64,000 bases of DNA from Cucumis sativus. Lineage: Eukaryota; Streptophyta; Magnoliopsida; Cucurbitales; Cucurbitaceae. Both the position numbers and the translations under genes were made by a program. The stretch lies in assembly GCF_000004075.3 (NCBI RefSeq), contig NC_026655.2:16601489-16665488 (forward strand), given 5' to 3'. This document shows positions 47,228 through 59,559 of this stretch, piece by piece (position 1 is the first letter of the stretch; every line of letters begins with the position of its first letter). The notes below the pieces were generated by a model, which had not been told where the DNA came from, made no database searches, and saw only the letters and a list, made by a program, of their open reading frames with translations.

Positions 47228-48700
47228 GTATTCTCTTTCTTTCCATCATTAAAATGTGTCGATTAATCAAGAACTAATGTCTATTACTCTCCTTTCATGT
47301 CTCATGTTTCTGTTACTATTAGATTATTTAAGCTATTGTGATGCTTTTGCATTCTATAACTGTTGTGGATGTTATTTTTATAGATTATTTTTGTTGCAAT
47401 CAATAAGAATCATTAAGCTAAAGGGATGAAGGAGATGGTATTTTCTTAAGACCCATTTCAATAATCGAAATTGATTTGCTGGGTTTAACTAAATTTACAT
47501 ATACATATGGAACTAAATTAAATATATATGTTACATATATATTTATGTTGCAGATGGAATTTGAAGTTGGTGGATAAATAATATATATCTTAGAATTTGG
47601 CATTTTGTTCGGGTACTATTCTTGTTTGTACTCTTTTACTTGATGGATTACATTTTCTTCAATAATTAAGGTCTTTAAGGATAACTATTAGGAATAGAAC
47701 TTTGCTTCACCGCATGTTTCTCATTTTCGAATTTAATTCCCTCAATTTAGGATATGGTCCCTTCAAGTTTTTTGGTTCTATCAAGTTGGGATATAATCTC
47801 GATATTAAGATTCAATTTCTTGGCTTTTGAAGACTTCATACTCTCTGTACTATCTTGGCTTAGAGGTGGCTTATGAGGTAAGAATTCTTCCATTTTTGAG
47901 CTAATACGAGGTACAGAGGTGAATTTTTTTCACCATTGTTGGAGGTTTTGATATTGAATTGTTGATCTGTGTCGTTCTTTGCTCAAGCTGGCTTTCTCTG
48001 CTCTGCTTTGAGGAATTCCTTTTCATCATTTTCTTAGATGTATCAATTCAGACTTTGATAAACTGAAAGCCACTCTCAAAGGTTCTATAAAATTAAGGTA
48101 TAATTTTTTTCCAATGAAGATTCTACGGGTTGAATATGATAGCAAATTGTGTTTTTCATAATTAAAGTTGCTTAGATAAACAAGGATAGCCAGAAAAGTT
48201 TAGGCTAAATCATATATTTCTTTGTCCCCCTAAACCTATGTGCTAATTTAGTATATAGAAAGATTTAATCATTTAATATCCTTGGCTTTGTTCAAGTTTG
48301 GTTACTAAGTAAGGACAATCAAAATCCTTTTACTAAAAGTTAATTGCTTAATTTCTAATCCATTTGCATTATTCAGTTTGAATTTAGTGATGATCCTTTG
48401 GTTATGTTACTTATTGTACTTGGCGTTTAAAGTTGACTCCTGATGTGTTTTGAGTTTCAATTGATAGTTTAAAACGAGTTTAGAATAAGCTAGGCGATAA
48501 GACCAATTACAAAGTTTTAAGTTAAATAGCGTCCTATCTGCACTACTTCCTACGTTTTAGTTGTCTTGTGGATCAAGGTGTGACACCCCTGCTATACCGG
48601 ACATTGTCAGTTGTCCTCCCCAAATTCAATTTCTAAAACCAAACAGATTCAAGTAAGAAAATAGCTTTACAGTGCAGCTCACAGGTGATATTGCTGATAG
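47228..48700. other. AT-rich non-coding sequence
   Basis: No supported gene. It would be the intron side of the FES1-like fragment. The segment at 48577-48720 precedes the copia remnant on the minus strand and may be its internal sequence. Confidence 0.35.
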
Positions 48701-48720
48701 ATAACAAACTGTAAGAAAGG

Positions 48721-49810
48721 TTAGACACATAAAAAACCTTCTGAAGAGTGAACCTGTCTAAGAGAACTATTTGTCATTTTGTTAGCAATCAGGGATAAAG
48801 AGCCATCTACTGTTCTGATTTTCTCATTACTGGCACAAGGGGTAGAAGAGACAAAGTGCTTCGAAGAATCTATCAAGTGGTATGTGGTCCTCAAGTCCAA
48901 AATCCAGAAATTCTTCCCATCAACACTAATGACCAAGGGACTGAGGCATACCTGACAAAGCAATGGCACAAAGAGTAGGAGGATCGGTCTGGCTAGTAGT
49001 AGGGCCAGTTGACTGACAGGTGCTGGCAATCTTCCTAACATCGGTACGCCCTGAGTGCTGGTTGGAGGAACGTTTGTTACCTCTTGGGGCCCAACCATGG
49101 AGTTTCCAACACTCATCCTTGGTGTGCCCATTATTTCAGCTTGCAGTGCTCACATACTAGGAGAATCGAGCACTAAGGGCAACATAGTTAGTTATATAAT
49201 TTGAAGGTACATTGGGGAGCAAAGTTACCAGGTTTTTTGAATACATTGGTAGATCGGTCGATTTAGATGATGCACTAACTTCAAAAACAAATCTACTGTA
49301 GGTTTGGTTAATCCCAGGACCACAAACATATGGTTGTCCATAACCGAAGGGTGCCAATGACTTCTCCACTTCAATCCTTGATCTTTTATGGATTTGGTTA
49401 GCTCTGATCCCATAGAAGAAAGGTTGAGGGTCGACAGATAGATTTGCATTGTTGTACAAATTTGACGGTTGCTATCTGGTGGTAATGGGTGGCGCATGCG
49501 ATTGCGAATGATCGAAAGGGTGGGATGGTTGGACAGGCAACGACGTGTAGAAATGGATGGGATGGGCAGTAAGATGAACGAACGACGGTGTGTGGTCCCA
49601 TGCGCCTAACAGAAGCGACACAATGGGGTAGTTTCTAGCCAAAAGGTTGCATGGACGGCGGCGGGGGTTGGCCCACTATGTAGATCGACGGCTTCTGAAT
49701 CCGGTGGAGTAGTTTTTCCATAGCGGTGTCCACGGCGGCGACGATTGCAACTTCTGTTTTAGTTTTGGTGTTTCCTAAATTTTATTCTAGGGTTTCATTA
49801 TTGCTTCTCT
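48721..49810 (-). pseudogene. Ty1/copia gag-protease remnant, minus strand
   Basis: 48940-48800 reads KNFWILDLRTTYHLIDSSKH then IRTVDGSLSLIA. In intact copia elements this is WILDSGATDHLT; here the protease Asp-Ser-Gly-Ala motif is changed to DLRTT, so the active site is lost. Upstream frames (49600-49150) hold broken gag sequence. The matching LTR lies at 49823-50043, in the right orientation for a 5' LTR. Confidence 0.7.
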
Positions 49811-49822
49811 CTTATACCATAT

Positions 49823-50043
49823 TGAAAGCAATAAACACGAAACCAAGGCTTAGGTGGAAACCCGAGAACCAGGAGAAAAATCATTATGTTTTTAGTTTTA
49901 TTATTTTTATGATGAATAATACAATAGGTACAAGGGAGAATAAATAGAATATACAATAAAAGAAAAAAAAAGAAAAAAATTTAGCTAGGAATTAGAAAAA
50001 TTATTCCCGTAATCTTTTCATAAATATTCTAAGATTCTAACCG
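49823..50043 (-). mobile_element. Copia-type short LTR with primer-binding site, minus strand
   Basis: Reverse complement of the LTR family at 26964-27176 (TTAGAATCTTAGAATATTTATGA ... CTTTCA). The adjoining TATGGTATAAGAGAG on the minus strand (49804-49822) is a diverged initiator-Met primer site. It leads directly into the gag-protease remnant. Confidence 0.65.
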
Positions 50044-50443
50044 GCAATCAAGTTTCATAGTCAGTTAAAATCTTATTGTACCCTGCTATTCATGAGTTAC
50101 ACATATTCATAATTTCATTTGAACTAATAATTAGAAGCTTCATTGATTTTACCATACAGGTAAGCTAGCAAGGCGCACACACACCAATAATATATATTAC
50201 AAAGTTACAAAATTGGTAAACCAAACTAGGTCTTTATTAGTGAATTAATTAGTTTTCTTTCTGATCTTTAAATGCACAAGATATCTAAATAATAATAACA
50301 AAAAAGAATCAGTTGATTGCAATCAAATTCATAATTTTCCCTTTTATCATTTTAAATAAACGTAACCAGGATGATAATGATTTGATGAACATGTAAAACA
50401 ACATACAAAATAATAAAGGAAGACAATATATATAGTTTAGTTT

Positions 50444-52564
50444 TCATGTCCAGGCGTTGCATGGGATGTTGATGAGAAGTTGCTGGAGTTGCATCCTTTG
50501 AACGGTGGCGCTTTGAATTTGTTTTAGCTTTTGTTGTTCCTCTGCTTGTTGAATACTGCAGAAACGAGCTGCGTTGGTGGCCGTGGTAGGGGAGTCACCA
50601 CCTCCTGACACCGGTAAGATGGGGAGGTTCTCACAGTTGCAAATTTCGATCATTAGGCCATCGGGGTCGTGGAAGAAGAGCTGGTCAACGAAGATCCCCT
50701 CGTCTTCCACCTCACACTTTACGTACTCGATTCTCATCTCTTTCAATTGCTTCTCTGTTGTGGACATGTTTTCACTCTGTCATTCATGATAGAAACTACG
50801 TTGAGATGACATATATGTGTGTATAGTCGAGTGGTTAAGACATCTCTATATTTTCCTTCTCTAAAAGTTTATTGGTTTAAACTCCAATTGTCATGATCAT
50901 AGTTTAGTGATCAAAAAATTATAAAATGAAATGTTTCAACTTGGTGAATTGTGTAAAAAATATAATACCCCTAAACTTAATTATAAAAGTTTGGTAAAAT
51001 GCCCTTCCTCTTGTCAAAATAATGTAAAAGTATTTTTAGCTGCTGGTTAAAAGTTTTATTTAAAAAATACTTTCAACCTTTCATAAATACCCTCCCACTT
51101 AAAAGATGTTAAAAAAATACTCACATTAATCCAATTTTACACCAAAGTTTTTAACACAAAAAATAAAAATTAAAGTTTTAGGTTAAAACCACAATTTAAT
51201 TTTACATCGAATGTATTGATATTTTTACATTTTCATGTGTCCGATGTTGATAAAATGAGTGAATTGTTATTTTATTTACAAATTTCTTTTTTGAATTTTT
51301 TGTTTATATAATATTTCTAGAAATATCAATCAAAATCAAAGTTTACTTAAAATTAAGACTTCAATATATCCATCAACATCGATATTTTAAATATGGGTTA
51401 AAACATAAAATTTCACAAAATCTCATAAAATTTGAAACAATAATTAGTCAAATAAAAAAAATCTCATAATGATAGATCTATCAAACTACCCACTCTGTGT
51501 TAATTAATAATCAAAGACATTTTTAATTTGACATTTCACTTACAATCACACATAAGTTAAAATTTTGGTTGGTGAGAAAATGATTGTAAAATTGGAATGA
51601 ATGAAAGTATTTTTTTTATAAAAATAATTAAGCTCAAAGGTATTTATGAAATATTTTAATAGTTTAGGAGTATTTTTAAACAAATTAAAACGATTTTCAT
51701 CACAAACTAAACGTGAGAGTATTTTCGAATCATCTTTAGATTAAATTTAAAGGCATTTTTAAAACTTTTAAAGTTTAGAATTAGGAATATTTATGACAAA
51801 AACTAGAAGGTTTAAGCGCATTTGGTGTAATTTAGCCGTAAAAAGAATAGAATGAGTTCTTCATCGTGCATGTAAGGGTTAAGTCTTAACAATAGATTGT
51901 TTTTTATTATTGTTAGTTAAAAAGAACAAAAAATTATAAGCACTACTTCATCAATATTTTAATTTCATTTTTTATTATAAATTTAATATTGATATTTTAA
52001 TAAATCAAACTACAGTTAGTAACTTTACAAAATTTGACTCGTTGCTTAGCTAGGGAACTGAGTAATAATATTTCTTTCAAATATAGGTGAAAACTATATA
52101 ATAGGGAAAAAAAAAAAACTAAAAGCAAAATTGGTTTATGTCAAATACTTTCTTTTAAGCTTTTCTCTTAATTGAGAATTGCTGTGAAAGTTATAAGAAA
52201 AAAGAAAGAGAAAATAGAGAGGGACCTGAAATGAAAGATGATTGTCTTTAGGGTTGATGACTCTTTTCTTGGGTATGTTATCAGGTTCATCAGATTGAAG
52301 AAGATGTATTCCCATCCCATAGCTGTACAACCTATTTCATTGATCATCAAAATAAATATAAATATAAATATAAACAAACACAAAAACTTATATTTAGTTT
52401 TTTCTTCATATAAAATACCATGCACCATGGAAGGTAAAGGAGGCAGGTCTTTTAACAGGATAAAACCCAAGAACTTTCTGATAAAATTCCAAAGATTTCT
52501 CCACTGAATTGCAAACTATTGAAATGTGATTCATAGACTTTAGAAGAAGAGGATTGTTCTTCAT
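50444..52564 (-). CDS. Glyoxalase-I-family protein (vicinal oxygen chelate fold), three exons
   Basis: Exon 1 (52564 to about 52410) encodes MKNNPLLLKSMNHISIVCNS, VEKSLEFYQKVLGF and ASFTFHGAW. Exon 2 (52322-52226) encodes YGMGIHLLQSDEPDNIPKKR and INPKDNHLSFQ. Exon 3 (50776-50444) encodes MSTTEKQLKEMRIEYVK, FVDQLFFHDPDGLMIEICNC and a Gln-rich tail ending INIPCNAWT. This is the plant glyoxalase-I-like family (At1g80160/At1g15380 type) with metal-ligand candidates in the NHISI, GIHLLQ, NHLSF and MIEICN strands. Length is about 190 residues. The exon 2-3 junction is clean (CAG|GT, AG). The exon 1 donor is not: at the expected place the text is TTTTATATGAAG with no GT. Either splicing differs or the gene is damaged. 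The 1.45-kb second intron is AT-rich. Catalytic activity of this subfamily is not established from sequence. Confidence 0.85.
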
Positions 52565-52708
52565 CCTTCTTTACAACAAAAATAAAATAAAATATATCAA
52601 AGAAATTCAAACTCAAAATGTTGCTTTTGTAATCAAAAACCCAAAAAGAGGAAATTTAAGAATAAATGGAATTTGTTGTTGGATTGAAATTTCTGCACTT
52701 CCTTGGGG

Positions 52709-52726
52709 GTTTATATATATTGGATT
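52709..52726 (-). promoter_or_regulatory. Candidate TATA box of the glyoxalase-family gene
   Basis: On the minus strand CCAATATATATAAACCCCC lies about 150 bp upstream of the exon 1 ATG. That fits a TATA box and a ~120-nt leader. Confidence 0.55.
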
Positions 52727-52729
52727 GAG

Positions 52730-55590
52730 TTAGAGAGAAGCTTTAATTTGTTTTTATTTTGATTACTTACTTACTTAGTTAATTATTATCCAATTTGCAT
52801 AAGTTTTTGTATTGTTTATGAACTCCAAGCTAAGTCAACAAAAGAGCTGGAAGAGAGATGCAATTATTTAATTTAATGTCATATTTCTTTAATCTTGACT
52901 TTGTCAAAAAGTATGATGAATTTGTTTGCTTTTAGTTTTGGGTTTGGAGTGGCAAATGCAATTTTTTTGGGGATAAAGTTTCATAATTAAAGGGAAAGAA
53001 AAGTCTGAGTTTCTTCATTTCTTCATTTCTCATTTCTCATCATTCATTATATATCAATATCATCTAAAACCATGTAAGCAGCACATGTATATATATAATA
53101 TATTGTTGAAATGTCTTAAATTCAATATGTATTATGTGTGGTGATATGAATAATCAAGTACAAAAATTTTGTTGTCGATGAGACTTTTAAATTTTGTAAT
53201 TTAGCATAAATAGTTATTTACGATTTTTATCCTAAAACTTAAATATACATTTTTTTAATGTAATTATGGTTAATTAAGATTTGAAGTCATTTAAAAAAAT
53301 AAAATTATAAAAAAGAAGTTGGGGAATAAGGTTAAGAAGGTGAATTTAAAATAAAATAAAATAAAAAATTAGTGAAGAAACTCAGTCAAGAATTAATTGG
53401 TCAAACTTAGTTCAATGGATTGTTTAAAAAATGTCAATTAAATTTTTTTTCTTCTAAATATTTAGGTTTTGGATTTTTCTAAATGTTGTTCTTGTTTTGT
53501 CCATTCTCCGTTCGTATCATCCCTTGGAAGTTTATGTTTCCATAGTTTTCTCAGATTATTTTTCTAACTTACTTTTGCAATCAAAATTTTTTTTTTTTTT
53601 TAGTTTATTCATTTGTTTGTTATTTCCATTTGGTGATATTCTGTTGTGAATTATTATATTTATAATTTACATTATTAAATAGATTTTTTTAAATAATAAA
53701 ATAAAATGTCTAAAATGTCTTTATCATCTTTTTTATTGGTTGTCCCCAATCCACGATTCTACAAAATAAAAATATGAAAAAATTTCTTATCTATTCATGT
53801 AAAATTAGGGAGACAATCTCAATTTAAATTCACTTACTCATATTTCATGTTGAATTGATCAACAGAATTAGACTTCAACAACGGAAGTGTAACTAAATTC
53901 ATCGAAAAATTCAAACGATGAGTAAACGATCTTCCAAGACTAGATATATCACATTTCTTCTTAGATATATTATTCTTGGTCTCCTCCTTTTAAAGGAAAA
54001 GAGAAAGAAATTCTCTTGAAAAGAAATGAACAACAAAAATGACTTAATAATATCTATCAAAATAGTTCTTTGTAACCTATCAAATTAGTAAAGTTGCTAA
54101 GAACTTGTTTAGTAGTCATTTTATTTTTTTAAAAAAATCATCTTTATAAACAGTAATTCTTCTCAAATTTTGAAGAATAAAAAAAAGTTACTTTCAAATA
54201 GTTGTATTTATTTTTTATAATTTGATTAAGAATTTTGTTAACGTAGTTATTTAAGAAAGATGCAAATCATTATAATATATAAGAAGGAAATAGACTTTAA
54301 TTTTTTTAAAAAAACCAAATGGTTATTAAACGAGATCTAAACGACCCGGCTAAATTAAAATTAGAATTAGTACAATATTAATTCATATATGTTTGTGTTT
54401 ATATATAGTTCATATTTCTTTCCTAAGTGTGTTATACTATCTTACTCTTCCTTCTCATGAATTGAGATAGGCAAAGTACCAATAAAATCAAAACGGACAT
54501 GTGTTTCCCAAAAAGAAATTTTCAACACTTTCTCTCTTTGGTTACAAAAATGGTCCTTCCCATGTGATATCATGATAACAGGTTAAGAATTTTGTTTACG
54601 TTCCCATTTTATGAATTTGTCTTTTTACGGTGACGATGAACTATCTCTGTTATGTGGACTATTTTCAATAAGATGATAGTTAATTTCGTGTCTAAAACCA
54701 ATAATGATATGTTAAATTTTTCTCTCTTACAACCAAATGTAAGCATTGTGGTTGTAAGCATTGAGAAAGGTTTTCTCGGTAAGCCAAAATCAAATAATAT
54801 AGAGACTTTGTGAATTATAAATTTGAACGCATAGTTGTTTTTATGGGTGTGAAAATTATACAAAGAAGGTGGGTGAATGTGGATGTAATGAAAAAGACAT
54901 TATGTTTATAGCAAACGGAGAATAAATATATATATGTTGAAGCCCAAACAAATTCACTTTTCACTGAGCAATGTTTACAAGCACTCATGTTTCAGTCTTT
55001 AATTAAGACATGGCTACTTCTTTGAGCTTAAATGTTACCTGTATTTGTATCTCTAGTCTCTAGATATACATGTTGAGGTTCAAACCAAAGACTCAACTTT
55101 ATTTCTAAACCTTCTAAGCCACTTACTCTCTCGAGTAATTAACTACCAATGCTTAATTTAGTTTCTCAATTAGAATAGGCATTGAAATAATAAGCTCGAA
55201 CTAAACCAAATAAACTTTCTATTCATATGTGTTAATTTTTCAAAGCGTTGTTTAGTTTTCTTTTTTCACTTCATATTAAACACATTGATTGTACTCATAA
55301 TGGTGCTAAAAGAATAAATATTAATGAATGAACTGGAAATGTATTTAGATTGATCATATGGAACATTTTATTTTCACTAGATATCTAAATTCAAAATACA
55401 AATATACGAGCTAAACTGAACTAAATTATTGGCATAAGATAATTGGATTTTTTTAAAAATATAACATGGTAAAATATTTACATTGTATAGGATAATTTTG
55501 AAAACGAAAAGAGTCCACAAGTCCACAATGGAAAATACCAAAAAAATTCCAATCAACACACGGTTAATCAGCCACACACTCGCACAAACA
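52730..55590. other. AT-rich spacer, no gene recognised
   Basis: Several small frames (for example 54609-54863 on the minus strand) have no domain and AT-driven composition. The stretch at 53830-53960 (AACAACGGAAGTG) looks like degraded retroelement sequence but is too short to assign. Confidence 0.4.
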
Positions 55591-55995
55591 ATCTTCTTCT
55601 GAATGATCGTGTACTATATAGTCATGATACACGATCGTGTAGTTCTTTTTTCACGATGGAGAAAAAAACTTCAAATTTAACCATCGTGTTGACCACGCTA
55701 AATGATCGCGTTGATCATGGCAAATGATTGACAACACAATTGTGTTGATCATGGAAAACATTTGTATTGATTATGGCAAATGATCATATACTCCAATGTA
55801 AATGACGTTGAAAACTCCAAATCTAACAATCGACCATGCTAAACAATTGTGTTGACTATGGTAAACGGTCATTTAGATCATATCAATATGATAGTGTAGT
55901 TCTTTTTAAACGATGAAAAAAAGATTTCAAATTTAAACGATCGTGTTGACCATGACAAATGATTGTTTAGATCATGTCAAAATGATATTTAAACG
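55590..55995. repeat. ACGATCGTGT / TGTTGACCATG repeat cluster
   Basis: Variants of ACGATCGTGTAGTTCTTTTT and TGTTGATCATGGCAAATGAT recur about ten times in 400 bp. Related clusters are at 8693-8830 and 40890-41010. Confidence 0.7.
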
Positions 55996-56269
55996 ATCTT
56001 GATATTCTTGAATATGAGAAAGATGAAGTAACTTCAAAGAATATATATTGTCAGAAATGGTGAAGATTAAATAGAAGATTTAAAGAGTAGAATAAATCAT
56101 TAAAAAATATAAGAAAAAAAACCTGAAACTTTTTTTAAATAATATGATTTTTAAAAGATATATCAAATATAGGTTAGATGCCACGTCCACGACTATATAT
56201 ATATTACATGGGGCTCATAATTTATTCTATTTCATTACTTATATATTATTTGTGGATCTCACATCTTCT

Positions 56270-56960
56270 CACTAGTACAAAAGTGGTCTACGACGGCAGT
56301 TATTTACTGTCGTAAATGAATTTCGCGACAGTTATTTTCAGTCATATAAGCGGGAGTCATGGAAAGTCCTTCGACGACAGTGTTCCAAAACTGCCGCAAT
56401 AGGTTATTTTATGACATGAAATAAATGTCGTTAATCAACATTCAACGACTTCAAATAACTGTCATATTCTATTTTATGACAGTTAATAACTATCATCATT
56501 TCTTTATTAACGACGGTTAAATAAATGTCACGAATTCATTTATTGTAACATTTATTAATTATCATGAATATGTTATTCGCGACAGTTTTTTTTAAAAAAA
56601 ATGTCATTGTTTAGTTATTGACAACATTTTTTTCCAGTCAACGATTGTGCAATCGTGACAGTTTTTCGATAACGTTAAATGTCATTGTTTGATATTGATG
56701 ACATTTTTTTGCAGTCAAATATATTGCAATCGTGACAGTTTTTTTTGAAAAAAAAATTGTCATTGTTTATCTATTGACGACATGTTATTCCTGTCACATA
56801 TAGAGCAATCGTGACAATTTATTTTGTTAAATAACTGTCATCGTTCTCCAATTTACAACAAGTAATAACTATCACAAATTTGTTTATTACGTCATTTATT
56901 TCCTGTTGCACATTTCTCAATTTACTATAGTTTTTTCCTGTTCTCCTTGCCGCTCCACCA
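56270..56960. promoter_or_regulatory. Subterminal repeat region of the second CACTA element
   Basis: Near-copy (reverse complement) of 16985-17610, with the same GACAGTT and TGTCATTGTTT units at the same spacing from the terminus. Confidence 0.6.
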
Positions 56961-57309
56961 TTACACGAACCATTTGAATGACAATAATGTAGCTAAGAAT
57001 AACAAATTTGAATTTATACAAGTTTCACACCAATGTACAAAAAAATAACCAACACTTTAATATATATACACTATAATACGATTTATAATATTTGTACATC
57101 TCAATACAAGTTTCAATAATCCACATGTACGGAATCCTAGCCCTTAATCAAAAAATATTTTAAATAGCATTAGAATACATCTAACAAGATTTACTGCAGA
57201 AGCATAAACGACCAACCGAGAATGTTCGTCTCTGGAAATGTTCTTTGAAAGAAAACTCATGAAGTTGTCGACTCCAGTTGAACCTACAAAGACAACATGA
57301 ATATAAGTA

Positions 57310-58490
57310 TCCATAACACATTCATTTGTGTACCAACATTACCACAACAAAGAAGAAAATGGAGGATTACCATGTAGTAATTTGAATGTAAAAGAACCAT
57401 TATATATATCAAGAACTTATTTCCAAACCATATACTTGATGAGTGTTTTTAGAATTTAATATCAGCAACCAAAAGCTATAAACTAATTCAAGAGCGAGCT
57501 TATGTTGTAAAATAATGGCTTAGAATAAATATAACAGAGGAACGTATGAATTTCATTTGCCACATGGTCAAAAACATTCCTTGACAAAGTTTTGCTTATG
57601 TTTCAAAATAAACTAAGCTTGGGAAGATCCACAAATTGCTTAGGAGCAAAGTATTTTTAGTTGCAATGGACTAAACCATTGCATATTCGATATCAATATC
57701 GTACGTTTTAAATTATACGTACAGTCAATGAGTAACTAAATCAATGTCTCAACAAAATACAGAACACAAACAAGAACTTCAACACTTGATTCCATGAAAT
57801 GAAAAGAAGCACGTGAGGACTACATTAGGCAAACACAGCAAACAACAAGTTGAAAAATGGAAGAAAAAACCCGTGGATTTAAAGTTGCCTTGGAAAGATT
57901 GGTAGTTTTGGGTGATTCCTTTGCGTTGCATGAAGATAAATGGACTTCTCTGCTTGGTCTTGATCTTTTGTTGGTATATTTTCAAAATTTCTTTATAAGG
58001 GTATATTCAAGAGATGATATGCTTACTTTTGTTTTAGAATTGGCTTATCAAAGATAGTCAGTTGAAGTGGAAATAATAGTTTTTGAGCAAATCCTGTATT
58101 GTGAAGTGATGCAGAGTTCTAGTGTGTTACTCAAGTAATAGGATCAACAATTTTGGGTGTGTTGTGAAGTGTGTTGTGATGGAATACCAGATTTTGTTGT
58201 GTTGTGTTGTGAACTTTTTTAGCAATTCATAGATGATGGAATACCAGATTTTGGAAGACCAGGCAAGTGATGGAATATCTTTGAAGGGTCTATCTGCTAC
58301 CCTTTCTCTCCAGAATACACATACCAAAAACATACCCCCTCTCACTCTCCCCTTCTCTATTCATTTTACTACCCCACTCATGGCGGTCCCTCTTCATATT
58401 CTGCAAACGTGTTTTTCTGTTTTCATTGTGTATTGGGTCTTGTATTTAGTTTTCATTTTGGGTGTGTTGGGAAATAATAGGCTTTCGTGA
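57310..58490. other. Insert segment within the CACTA element, no gene recognised
   Basis: This part has no counterpart in the sister element. It includes a GTGTTGTGTTGTGAA simple repeat at 58155-58215 and a partly duplicated GATGGAATACCAGATTTTG (58179, 58234). The 85-residue plus frame at 58233 ends with a hydrophobic stretch and may be leader or intron sequence of the zinc-finger fragment. Confidence 0.35.
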
Positions 58491-58785
58491 ATGGAAGCTA
58501 ATTTAAGGTCAAGACATGTTTGCAAGCTCTGTAATAAGAGTTTTGCTTGTGGGAGATCCTTGGGATGTGATATGAGTTCTCACTTGACCAATAATATAGC
58601 TGATAATGATAAGAAACAAATGGTCACTACAAGAAGAAGTGGAAGAACCAGATTATCATATTACAGATGCCGAACAGAATATGGTAATGGACATCAAATC
58701 TGATAATGAAAATGAAGTTCCTAAGAAGAAGAGAAAGAGATCAAGGAGAAGAAGAACGTCCAACCAAATGGCCACTGCAAATTGA
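58491..58785 (+). pseudogene. Captured ZAT-type C2H2 zinc-finger gene fragment
   Basis: ATG at 58491 opens MEANLRSRHVCKLCNKSFAC then GRSLGCDMSSHL. Plant ZAT-type repressor proteins read C-x2-C-KSF-GRSLGGHMRSHL here. In this copy Gly-His of GGHM is replaced by Cys-Asp, removing one of the two zinc-ligand histidines of the finger. After residue 70 a frameshift moves the family-like acidic and Arg/Lys-rich part (DNENEVPKKKRKRSRRRR) to another frame, ending near 58785. The fragment is antisense to the transposon genes and lies within the segment missing from the sister element. It looks like a captured host-gene 5' piece that has decayed. Confidence 0.7.
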
Positions 58786-59019
58786 ACAACTTCTTGGGTC
58801 GTTCCTAGTCCTTAGAACAAAAAAGCTACGACAATACATGTACGACAATTTGTAATCCTTAGAGTTGAACAGTTTGTATTAGGCAATCATCGCAAATAAA
58901 GATGAACTATGAATAATCATGTACCAGTTCTCTCAAATTATTAAAACAAATAGGAAGATTACAGCAACTACTCAGGTTCATGAACAAAAAAACTCCTACA
59001 GGGAATGAAGGGTTCATGT

Positions 59020-59110
59020 GAAAACATACATGTATCGACGTACCATTCATTGTTGATTTGCGGCAATGTAGGTCTATAGCGTCTTACTTGAATGAAGTGC
59101 CCAGCATTAT
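59020..59110 (-). pseudogene. Shared 3' exon of the CACTA gene
   Basis: The minus strand reads NAGHFIQVRRYRPTLPQINN then EWYVDTCMFSHEP. It matches 16075-16170 in the other CACTA element, which shows it belongs to the transposon. Its function and its link to the protease gene upstream are unclear. Confidence 0.45.
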
Positions 59111-59559
59111 CCCATGTGTATGACAAAGCTGTCCATATTTTGGAAAACCGCAGTACTGAATTACAAAAACCAATTAGACAGCACAATGCAAAAACATACA
59201 TCTCTAATCCCCAATCCATATATTAAACATTCAAAGCTAGTGAACCTAGGACACAAGCAAATAATCACCTTCGACAATTATTTGATTGCAAGAAGATTCA
59301 TATCCCAATGCAGTATGGCACCAAATAACAAAATTCCATGAGCCAGTCACATATATATCGAACTCTTCCTAAGAAACAAAAAAGCAAACACACATTCATA
59401 TCCACTTACTTAAAAGCAAGTCACATATACTTAGATGTGATAAAATAACCATTCACTTACCCCTTTCATGCTTAAGTTGTTCAAAACAATGTGCTTAACA
59501 TTTTCTTGTGTGTCGTTCGGGTTTAACAAAATTATTAAAAAAAATCCCCACAAAATACT

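Noticed and set aside
49726-49947. 73-aa plus-strand frame
   Set aside because: Crosses from copia gag leader into the LTR and is antisense to the element.
57857-58057. 66-aa plus-strand frame (EEKTRGFKVALERLVVLGDS)
   Set aside because: Looks protein-like, but no family was recognised. It lies in the insert of the CACTA element with no supporting exon borders, so it is left uncalled.
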